Part shown: piece by piece, positions 33,787 to 41,178 of the stretch
Layout: every line of letters begins with the position of its first letter
How positions within the stretch are numbered: the first letter of the stretch is position 1
Source: an uncultured Oscillospiraceae bacterium
Lineage (GTDB): Bacteria > Bacillota > Clostridia > Oscillospirales > Ruminococcaceae
Length of the DNA: 53,263 nt
Direction of reading: 5' to 3'
Assembly: GCA_934464775.1 (NCBI GenBank)
Contig: CAKSKG010000016.1
Coordinates: 1-53,263, forward strand
Notes under the pieces: model-generated
Database searches by the model: none
Seen by the model: only the letters and a program-made list of their open reading frames with translations
Told to the model about the DNA's origin: nothing
Program-made: the position numbers and the translations under genes

Positions 33787-34689
33787 TTAATCATCATAGT
33801 AAACCAGCTTGTTTATGATCGCATAAACAATGCCGACAACGACAAGTACGATCCCGAAGTAGCTCCACGCCATTGCCGCAGCTCTGCCGTATTTCCAGTC
33901 AGCCTGAACTTCAAGCACTCTTGCCATAACGGCGTTGCTGGGATCGGTGAATGTATCAATGATCGTATAAACGAAGTTTACGAGGATCATGGGAGATACA
34001 TAGGGGAGAGTGATCTTCCAGAAGAATTCCCATGCTGTTGCACCCTCGATGCCCGCTGCTTCCTTTGCAGACGGGGGGATTCCCTGTAATGCGGAAAGGA
34101 ATACGATGATCTGGATACCGCACTTCCAAACGAGGTTCAGGATATCTCCCGTAACCGTCGAGATAAGGTCGGTAAACGTATCATTGAGTCCGTAGATTCC
34201 GACAAATTCAAGCAGCTGGTCAACCATGTCCGCAGAGAACATTGTTGTGAACTGATCGCCCGATGCGCTGCCCGATGTGTCAAGGTCGCCTGTGATGATC
34301 GCATAAACAGGACCTGTTGCGATGATTACGGGCAGGAAGAATACAGCTCTCGCAAATGTTCTTCCCTTGAATTCCTGATTGATGATGATAGCTACAAACA
34401 GTGAGAATACCAGAATGATAGGAGTCTGGATGAATGTATCCTTCAGTACCTCTACCAGATACTGTCTGAAGTTAGGGTCTGTGGCGAAAGCATACTTATA
34501 GTTTGCGATGCCGACCCATGATTTTGCAAGTGCGCCCGTCTCGGGAGTTACATCATTAAATGAATAATAGAATGACTTGATAACGGGAATAATGAAGAAG
34601 AATATAGCACCGATGAACCAGAGGGCTATGAAGCCGTATCCGTAAAGGCCCTTTCTCTTCTCATAGGAAAGACTGCTGAACTTTTTCAT
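33787..34689 (-). CDS. Sugar ABC transporter permease, MalF-type (pair 2)
   Basis: A 300-residue CUT1-family permease with six membrane segments. The EAA loop is KEAAGIEGATAWEFFWKITLP. Its ATG overlaps the DUF5696 stop codon (ATGA at 34686-34689), a tight coupling that ties the DUF5696 protein to this permease pair. About 50 residues are inserted between segments 3 and 4 (GDLDTSGSASGDQFTTMFS), longer than in most relatives. Confidence 0.92.
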   Translation of the reverse strand: MKKFSSLSYEKRKGLYGYGFIALWFIGAIFFFIIPVIKSFYYSFNDVTPETGALAKSWVGIANYKYAFATDPNFRQYLVEVLKDTFIQTPIILVFSLFVAIIINQEFKGRTFARAVFFLPVIIATGPVYAIITGDLDTSGSASGDQFTTMFSADMVDQLLEFVGIYGLNDTFTDLISTVTGDILNLVWKCGIQIIVFLSALQGIPPSAKEAAGIEGATAWEFFWKITLPYVSPMILVNFVYTIIDTFTDPSNAVMARVLEVQADWKYGRAAAMAWSYFGIVLVVVGIVYAIINKLVYYDD

Positions 34690-36995
34690 TCTGCGATTAC
34701 CCCCTCAGTCAGATAGTCCGCAAGCTTGTAGGTCGTACCGTTGAGCTTAACGGTCTTTTCCTCAAGGTTGACAACTGTTGTTGTCTTGTCGGAGTAAACA
34801 GTCTCGATTTCGTTTCCGTCCTCGCTTACGTTATACTCAACAATGGTCTGGTCCGCAACTTCGGAAAGAATATCGTTCTGAAGCTTATAGCAGCCTGCTG
34901 CGTCGTCAAGCCAGTTAACATAATCGGCATAGAACAGCTTATCGTACTTCGTATCCTTCAGCTCACTTGCCTCTTCGCCGATAAGGTCGAAGTTGAGGTT
35001 GGAGCCGCTTGCGATAGCTCTGAGAACCAGCTCGCAAACATCGGGATCAGCATTTACCGCTGTTGTCGAATAAGGGATATAACCGTGGAGAACGATCTGA
35101 TACAGAGGGATCTCAGCATCGAAAAGATCGTACTTGCTGGAGGAAAGAGGAATATTCGTTACGTGGTCAACATAAGGCAGAACGTATGCGTTTGCATTGT
35201 CCGCAAGAACGGAGCCAAGTGTTGTTTCCGCATTTGAATAGAAATCCTGTACATAGCCCTTTGCCATTTCTCTGGATACAGCCTTCTTGCCGTAGTCGCC
35301 CCAGATGGAATTTGCATAGGAGCCGAATGAAATGTTTGTCAGACCCTTCTTGTCATATCCGTTGACAAGCTTTGAGAAAGCCTTTTCAAAGGAAGCGGGG
35401 CTGAACAGTGACAGCGACTTGTAATACTGATTCTCTACACCGTGGGCAAGATCGTAAACGATCTGTCTGGAGTAGGAATTCGATACTCTGATAGCTGTGT
35501 TTGTAACGGTCATATAGCCGTTGCCGCTCTTGAAGGTCTGATTGTCAACATCGGGATAAACCGTGATGTTGTTTGCGTCTGCGTAATTCATGAACTTCTT
35601 GAACTTGCTGCTGCCGCCCAGTGTGGAAGCCGCAGATGCGCTGTCGGTGATCTTGTCGCCGATCTCTGTGCCTGTCCAGTCCATGTAATTGACAACCATA
35701 TCGTCAACACCCAGCTCATTGAGCTTTGTAACGATATCTGTTGCTTCTGTAAAGCTTGTAACTTCCTTCTTGACTGTTACGGGGATACCGAGGATAGACT
35801 CGGTCTTCTGTGTGCCGCCGTAAAGATCAACATAAAGAGGATTCTCAGAAACAGCTTCGGACTTCTTCACGCCGCAGTCATCTGTAAGATAGGAGCGGTA
35901 CTTGGAAGCGATATCAACATAGTCAACGACGCTGCCGTCGTCATTGGATACGGGATAGTATCTCAGCTCGATCTCGGGAACGAGGTTTCCGTGCTTTTCA
36001 AATACCTTCAGGGGGTTTGAATCGCCGCCCATGAGATATTCGTCGGAAGTTCTTGTCTCAAAGGAGAAGTAGCACGCATTGTAGTCGGTGTTGTTCTCAC
36101 CTGCAACATATGCATTTACCGAAGCGGCTGTATCGCCCTTGTCGGCAACTACCAGCAGTCCGTCGCCGCCCTCAACGATTCCGTACATATTGAAGGAAAC
36201 GTTCTGGGTCTTATAGCTCTTGGTCTGCTTTACGGGAGTTACATCATTGCCGTATACCTTGCCGGAATATATCTTATAGCCTGTCTTCTGGTTGTTGTAA
36301 TTGATGATAGCTCCGGAACCGTCGGGGATAACATAATAGCCCTCGGCGTTTCTGTCAGCCGCACCGAATGTACTGAACACAGCAAGGTTTGAAACCAGCA
36401 TACCGCTTGCCGAAGAGGGGTGCTCTTCAACGATCTCGGAGCTGTTGATATAAGCCTTGAGGTAATCTTCCTCCAGTGTGATATAAACAGGGACTGTAAT
36501 GCCGCACTCGGAGAAGGTGTATGTGAACTTCACACCGTTGTCGATCTTGTCGATAGACACGCTTCCCTTTGTCTTGTTGTTGACAGTTGTTGTACGGCGG
36601 TTAGCAGGCTCTGCATATGTCAGCACCAGTCCCGACATAAGCTCATTCTTCTGTGCCTTCTTGGCATTTGAATTAATGGCGTTGATCGGGTTGGACCACC
36701 ATAACTTGCCTGATTTCAGATCCTTCAGGCAAAGTGTTGTATCATTTCTTGATGTTGACTTGTAAAGCTCGAGGTTGCTGTTCTTTGTGACCAGCTCCAT
36801 CTCGGCGAATGCCTCTTCCTCGGTGATGACCTTTTCCTCTTCCTCGGGATCGGCAGCGCTCTCATCGGCAGCTTCCGTTGTTTCCGCAGCAGCCTCGTCC
36901 GTTGCTTCCGAGTCGGAATAAACAGCCATGCTCATAGGAACGATCATTGCCAGGCAGACAATACAAGCCAATACTTTTTTAAGTTGCTTTCGCAT
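34686..36995 (-). CDS. DUF5696 secreted protein
   Basis: A 769-residue protein with a signal peptide (MRKQLKKVLACIVCLAMIVP), a Glu/Ala-rich spacer (25-60), a beta-rich N-terminal half (LYKSTSRNDTTLCLKDLKSG, VIPDGSGAIINYNN) and a C-terminal half that looks like a TIM-barrel glycoside-hydrolase fold (DMVVNYMDWTG, NITVYPDVDNQ, GLTNISFGSYAN, LPYVDHVTNIPLSS). This matches DUF5696, a family of unproven activity found beside sugar ABC permeases. The start at 36995 has GGTGAG eight bases upstream. Translational overlap with the pair-2 permease suggests it feeds or guides substrate to that transporter. Confidence 0.82.
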   Translation of the reverse strand: MRKQLKKVLACIVCLAMIVPMSMAVYSDSEATDEAAAETTEAADESAADPEEEEKVITEEEAFAEMELVTKNSNLELYKSTSRNDTTLCLKDLKSGKLWWSNPINAINSNAKKAQKNELMSGLVLTYAEPANRRTTTVNNKTKGSVSIDKIDNGVKFTYTFSECGITVPVYITLEEDYLKAYINSSEIVEEHPSSASGMLVSNLAVFSTFGAADRNAEGYYVIPDGSGAIINYNNQKTGYKIYSGKVYGNDVTPVKQTKSYKTQNVSFNMYGIVEGGDGLLVVADKGDTAASVNAYVAGENNTDYNACYFSFETRTSDEYLMGGDSNPLKVFEKHGNLVPEIELRYYPVSNDDGSVVDYVDIASKYRSYLTDDCGVKKSEAVSENPLYVDLYGGTQKTESILGIPVTVKKEVTSFTEATDIVTKLNELGVDDMVVNYMDWTGTEIGDKITDSASAASTLGGSSKFKKFMNYADANNITVYPDVDNQTFKSGNGYMTVTNTAIRVSNSYSRQIVYDLAHGVENQYYKSLSLFSPASFEKAFSKLVNGYDKKGLTNISFGSYANSIWGDYGKKAVSREMAKGYVQDFYSNAETTLGSVLADNANAYVLPYVDHVTNIPLSSSKYDLFDAEIPLYQIVLHGYIPYSTTAVNADPDVCELVLRAIASGSNLNFDLIGEEASELKDTKYDKLFYADYVNWLDDAAGCYKLQNDILSEVADQTIVEYNVSEDGNEIETVYSDKTTTVVNLEEKTVKLNGTTYKLADYLTEGVIAE

Positions 36996-37024
36996 CGAAT
37001 TTCTCACCACTTTTCTTTATTAAA

Positions 37025-37654
37025 CTACACTCTCAGTCTGTACGAAAGCTCAGTATAGATCGAGAAGATGAATATCAGTACCTGCTGGAACAGTGTAAGA
37101 AGAAGAACCAACAGGAAGAGAATTGCTATCATAGCTACCGCAGTCAGCAGCAGCAGTGCCAGCGTTTTTCCGAACGAGAACTGATGGACCGCTTTCATGC
37201 CCGATACAAACAGCACCACAGTCCATGCAGTACCGATCACCTCAAAAGCCTGAATGAAGATATATTCATCCTGAACAAGTACATGAGAAAGAACGGTGCC
37301 GATCAGGTATCCGCCGATATAAGGTATCAGTGAATACGCTGTGTTGATAAAGATGTTTTTCAGCGAACCTTCGCCGTCAAACAGAGTACACATTGCCCAG
37401 TTTGCAACAACGAAAATGAGGAACAAACCGAAGCTTCTGAAAATATAGGGTACTATATTAAATATTTTGTCGTAAGAAGAATAGTACTGGAAACCGTACA
37501 TTCTGCTGTAAGCAAGCTGCTGAACAAACAGAAGGCAGAGGATTATCGTTGCGATCTTCATGGAGCCGCCTTTTTTCCAGCGGAGATCCTCAAAGCCTTC
37601 AAAGGGGTGAAACAGAACATGCTTCACAAACTGACCTTTTGTTAAATCTAACAT
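37025..37654 (-). CDS. YIP1-family membrane protein
   Basis: A 209-residue protein with about five hydrophobic segments and the Yip1 start motif (FVKHVLFHPFEGFEDLRWKK). In bacteria these proteins sit in sugar-transport and glycan clusters; their role is unknown, perhaps membrane organisation. GAGGTG precedes the ATG. It lies 12 bases after the NHL gene and 29 before DUF5696, inside the operon. Confidence 0.85.
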   Translation of the reverse strand: MLDLTKGQFVKHVLFHPFEGFEDLRWKKGGSMKIATIILCLLFVQQLAYSRMYGFQYYSSYDKIFNIVPYIFRSFGLFLIFVVANWAMCTLFDGEGSLKNIFINTAYSLIPYIGGYLIGTVLSHVLVQDEYIFIQAFEVIGTAWTVVLFVSGMKAVHQFSFGKTLALLLLTAVAMIAILFLLVLLLTLFQQVLIFIFSIYTELSYRLRV

Positions 37655-37666
37655 ATTCTATACACC

Positions 37667-39151
37667 TCACATTCTGCGTTTTCTGTTCCTGCCGAACACG
37701 CCGTTCTTCTTTGCCTTCTTATATACTGCCGAGAGTACGATAAGGAGAACGATAAGAACAAGTATCAGAGTGAAATACTTTTCAAGGAATATATTTCTGT
37801 ATCCCTCAAACGCTCTGTTGTATCTTACACGGCTGATTGCGATCTTGTAATACTTCATAGCGCCCTTATAGTCTTCTCTCTGGAACAGCGCATTTCCGAT
37901 ACCGATATAAGCACGGCGGTAATTTCCGTCATACTTGATAACCTCGCACCAAGGCTCATAGGATTCCTCATAGTAGCCGTCGTTATAGAGGTTTGTGGCG
38001 TCGGTAACGATCTCACCGAAGGTTGTTCTTGTGAAGACCGTGATGCTGTTCTTACGTGAATCAAGAACATAGATGTGATTGTCATGGCTCTCGACAGATG
38101 TTGCGTTTCTGAATGTTCCCAGCTGCTCGCCTGTGCCGCCGATAACGAACATAAGGTTTGCAAGCTTATCATACTGGAACACACGGCCGTGTGCAAAGTC
38201 GAGGATATTCATCTCGCCGTTGGGTCCGATATCAATATCCGTAAGCGATGACTTCTTGGAGTAAATAGAATAGTATGTAGGCGGATTGTCACCGAATGTA
38301 ACATCGGTAGCGCCCAGTGTTTCAAGGATATTTGATCCCTTGGGGTTCAGCTTCTTAACAGCGTCCGTCTGGATATCCTGAGAATCGGTTACCGTATAGA
38401 TGAAGCCTTCATCATCTACATCGAAGTTTGTGAAGCCGATAGGCGTTGTCTTTGTGGACAATGATCTCTGCTCCTCGGTAGAAATGGTATTCCAGAAAGC
38501 GTTCATGATAACTTCGCTTGTTGCTTCAACTCGGTTCGCACCGTAGAAGCCCATGAACTCTCCCTCGCTGTTATACATAACAGCACCCTTTGTTACCGAC
38601 TTTACAACGATGTAAACATTTCCTGCCTTATCGACCAGAACCTTTGTGGGGTTAAAGGTAAGCTCCTGGGAGTAAAGCTCCGTAACGGGCTTTTCAAAGA
38701 TACGGTCAACATTTCCGTCCCTGTCCGTTTTAAGAACACGGCTGTTGTCTGTATCGCAGATATAGATATAATCCGTATACTGGTCAACGAAAACGCCTGC
38801 GGGACCTTTAAGTGTAAGTGTTTCGCCGTTGTAGCTGAATTCTGACATTTCACCGACAAGATTGAAATCAAGGTCGGTAATCACGATCCTGTTATTTCCC
38901 TTATCAGCTATATACATAAGGTCATCGTGTGATATGTACATATCGCCCGGCTCATTGAATGAGCCGCAGCCGATGGTAGTACCGTCCACGAAATAATCCG
39001 CTGTATATCCGACCTGTGAGGAAACTGCATCTCCCCAGCGGTCATAGCTGTAAGGGTCATACGCTTCAATAGCCGACACGTTCACTGTCGCAAGACTTCC
39101 TGCGAGAACGGCTGCCGAAACTACTGAAAACAGCTTTTTCAAGCCTGACAT
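37667..39151 (-). CDS. Secreted NHL beta-propeller protein with TPR-like tail and membrane anchor
   Basis: A 494-residue protein: signal peptide (1-27), six or so NHL repeats (about 55-365; MYIADKGNNRIVITD, IYICDTDNSRVLKTD, IYVLDSRKNSITVF), a TPR-like stretch (about 375-440; ALFQREDYKGAMKYYKIAI), a single membrane helix (about 457-478) and a basic cytoplasmic tail. The topology puts the propeller outside. It could hold glycan or a partner protein near the transporter. AAGGGTGAT precedes the start. The N-terminus CGSFNEPGDMYIS suggests the first blade. Confidence 0.87.
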   Translation of the reverse strand: MSGLKKLFSVVSAAVLAGSLATVNVSAIEAYDPYSYDRWGDAVSSQVGYTADYFVDGTTIGCGSFNEPGDMYISHDDLMYIADKGNNRIVITDLDFNLVGEMSEFSYNGETLTLKGPAGVFVDQYTDYIYICDTDNSRVLKTDRDGNVDRIFEKPVTELYSQELTFNPTKVLVDKAGNVYIVVKSVTKGAVMYNSEGEFMGFYGANRVEATSEVIMNAFWNTISTEEQRSLSTKTTPIGFTNFDVDDEGFIYTVTDSQDIQTDAVKKLNPKGSNILETLGATDVTFGDNPPTYYSIYSKKSSLTDIDIGPNGEMNILDFAHGRVFQYDKLANLMFVIGGTGEQLGTFRNATSVESHDNHIYVLDSRKNSITVFTRTTFGEIVTDATNLYNDGYYEESYEPWCEVIKYDGNYRRAYIGIGNALFQREDYKGAMKYYKIAISRVRYNRAFEGYRNIFLEKYFTLILVLIVLLIVLSAVYKKAKKNGVFGRNRKRRM

Positions 39152-39184
39152 ATTATCACCCTTTTCTTTAAATTTCAGTTCTCT

Positions 39185-39205
39185 TATACTATATATAATA
39201 GTATA
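39185..39205. other. Short palindrome between NHL and permease genes
   Basis: TATACTAT and ATAGTATA (39185-39192, 39198-39205) pair around a 5-nt AT spacer in the 56-base gap inside the operon. It may be a processing site, weak promoter or nothing; there is no T-run. Confidence 0.3.
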
Positions 39206-39207
39206 GC

Positions 39208-40179
39208 TTAATCCTTCATACCTGCGTGTGCCATTGTTTCCATAACCTGGCTCTGTGCCGCAATGAAGATCGCAAGAGGAGGAATCATAAGTACGACTGC
39301 CGAAGCGTAGATCGCACCCTGACGGGCAATACCCGCAGCAGCGATCTGCTGAACAACAACAGGGATAGTCTTGAGTGCCTCATCATAAACGAGGGAACCG
39401 CCTGTTGAGTTCCAAGCTGCCTGGAACTGGAAGATGATAATTGTCATAAGCGCAGGCTTGTTGTTGGGCATTACGATACCCCAGCAAATTCTGATAAGAC
39501 CTGCACCGTCCACCTTAGCTGCCTCGATCATGGCGTCGGGGATCTGACCGATACTCTGACGCATAAGGTAAAGACCCATTGACGAGGGGATAAGGGGAAG
39601 AATAAGTGCCGAATATGTATTGATCATACCCAGCTTTGCCATTACAATGTACTGCATGATATATGTAACGGTACTGTTGAACAGCAGAGAGATAACGATG
39701 ATCTGGTTGATAACATTAACTCCGGGGAATCTGCACTTTGAAAGTACGAACGCAGCTGTTGAAGCAAAGATAACTTCAAATACAGTTGCAACAACTGTAA
39801 CAAATATACTGTTAAATATGTTACGGCTGAAAGGAACCCATGAGTTGTTCGCAACCTTGAACAGGTCACGGAAGTTATCACCGGTAGGCTCCATTGCATA
39901 AAGCTTAGGAGGCATGATAAAGAACTCGTTTACAGGCTTCAGTGAGTTGATGACCGAAAGATAGATCGGGAAGATCATGAACAGACCAACAACAAGAAGC
40001 AGTATAAAGATTCCGATATCGTTTTTCCATGATTTACCGACACGCTTGTTGGAACCCTTGGAGCGTTCCATTTTGCGGTGTTCCTTTTCACGGCGCTTTC
40101 TGAGGGCTTCCAGCTTGGCGGCATTCTCCGCTTCGATCTGGGCAGCGATCTCAGAGGGCTTTAATTCTTTTTTCTTCAT
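39208..40179 (-). CDS. Sugar ABC transporter permease, MalG-type (pair 1)
   Basis: A 323-residue CUT1 permease with a basic coiled N-terminus (residues 1-45: AENAAKLEALRKRREKEHRK), six membrane segments and the EAA loop IEAAKVDGAGLIRICWGIVMP. AAGGGGTG precedes the start. It partners the MalF-type protein 21 bases upstream and presumably the large solute-binding protein further up. Confidence 0.92.
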   Translation of the reverse strand: MKKKELKPSEIAAQIEAENAAKLEALRKRREKEHRKMERSKGSNKRVGKSWKNDIGIFILLLVVGLFMIFPIYLSVINSLKPVNEFFIMPPKLYAMEPTGDNFRDLFKVANNSWVPFSRNIFNSIFVTVVATVFEVIFASTAAFVLSKCRFPGVNVINQIIVISLLFNSTVTYIMQYIVMAKLGMINTYSALILPLIPSSMGLYLMRQSIGQIPDAMIEAAKVDGAGLIRICWGIVMPNNKPALMTIIIFQFQAAWNSTGGSLVYDEALKTIPVVVQQIAAAGIARQGAIYASAVVLMIPPLAIFIAAQSQVMETMAHAGMKD

Positions 40180-40200
40180 TTTAAGTGACTCACCCCTTTA

Positions 40201-41160
40201 TCAGTCTAAGTATTTGCCGAGTACCTTGCTGATGAGGGCGTTGCATATATACATCGCAACGAACAGAACGAAGCAGATAGCTGCTGCGTAACCCATCTCA
40301 TATCTTACCCAGCCGTAGTCGTAAGCGTGAGTCATAATTGTATGAGCCTTATAGTCTGTGGAGGGGAAGCCGCAGAGCATTCTGCCGACGATATCTACTG
40401 TAAAGGAAGATACGATCTGCATAACTGCTGCGAACATCAGCTGGGGTCCCATTGAAGGGATTGTGATGTGGATAAGCTCCTGCCATCTGTTGCTGATACC
40501 CTCGATAGCGCCTGCTTCATACATTGACTTGTCGATACCCTGGAAGCCTGCACGGAGAGCAAGGAAGCCTGCACCCATGGAGATCCAGAGCTGAACGATA
40601 ATTACGCAGGTAAGAAGGTAATTACTGTCTGTAAGCCACTGGATTGCGCTTGTTGTGATACCGAGATCCATAAGGATCGAGTTGAGGTAACCGTAGGAGT
40701 CACCTGAGAAGATGAGCTGCCATACAAAGTAGATATTACCTGCCATTGAAGGCGCATAGAAGATAAGGGTAAATACCGTCTTGAGTACGGGGTGAAGCTC
40801 ATTGATGAGCCATGCAAGCAGGAAGCTGAGTGCATAGCTGAGAGGTCCTGTAAACAGGGCGAAGATCAGAGTCGTTCTGATCGAGCCGATGAATACATCG
40901 TCTTCAATGAACATCGTATAGAAGTTCTGGAAGCCGATCCATTTAGGCATTGACGCCATATCGAAGTCACAGAAGCCCATAGGAAGGGACATACATACGG
41001 GGATAACCGTAAACACTAAGAAGAGAAGCATAAAGGGCGCCATCATTATATAGCACATCTTGTTGCGCTTCATCTCATGGAGTGTGTATTCACGTCTTTC
41101 CTTTCGGGACATCTTGCGCTCGTTAGGCAAAAGAATTTCATTTGCGGTCTTAACAGCCAA
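40201..41160 (-). CDS. Sugar ABC transporter permease, MalF-type (pair 1), TTG start
   Basis: A 319-residue CUT1 permease with six membrane segments and the EAA loop YEAGAIEGISNRWQELIHITIP. The start codon is TTG at 41160 with GGAGGG eight bases upstream; no in-frame ATG is well placed. It follows the solute-binding protein by 18 bases, forming the canonical SBP-permease-permease order. Confidence 0.9.
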   Translation of the reverse strand: MAVKTANEILLPNERKMSRKERREYTLHEMKRNKMCYIMMAPFMLLFLVFTVIPVCMSLPMGFCDFDMASMPKWIGFQNFYTMFIEDDVFIGSIRTTLIFALFTGPLSYALSFLLAWLINELHPVLKTVFTLIFYAPSMAGNIYFVWQLIFSGDSYGYLNSILMDLGITTSAIQWLTDSNYLLTCVIIVQLWISMGAGFLALRAGFQGIDKSMYEAGAIEGISNRWQELIHITIPSMGPQLMFAAVMQIVSSFTVDIVGRMLCGFPSTDYKAHTIMTHAYDYGWVRYEMGYAAAICFVLFVAMYICNALISKVLGKYLD

Positions 41161-41178
41161 TTTATTTTCCCTCCAGTC

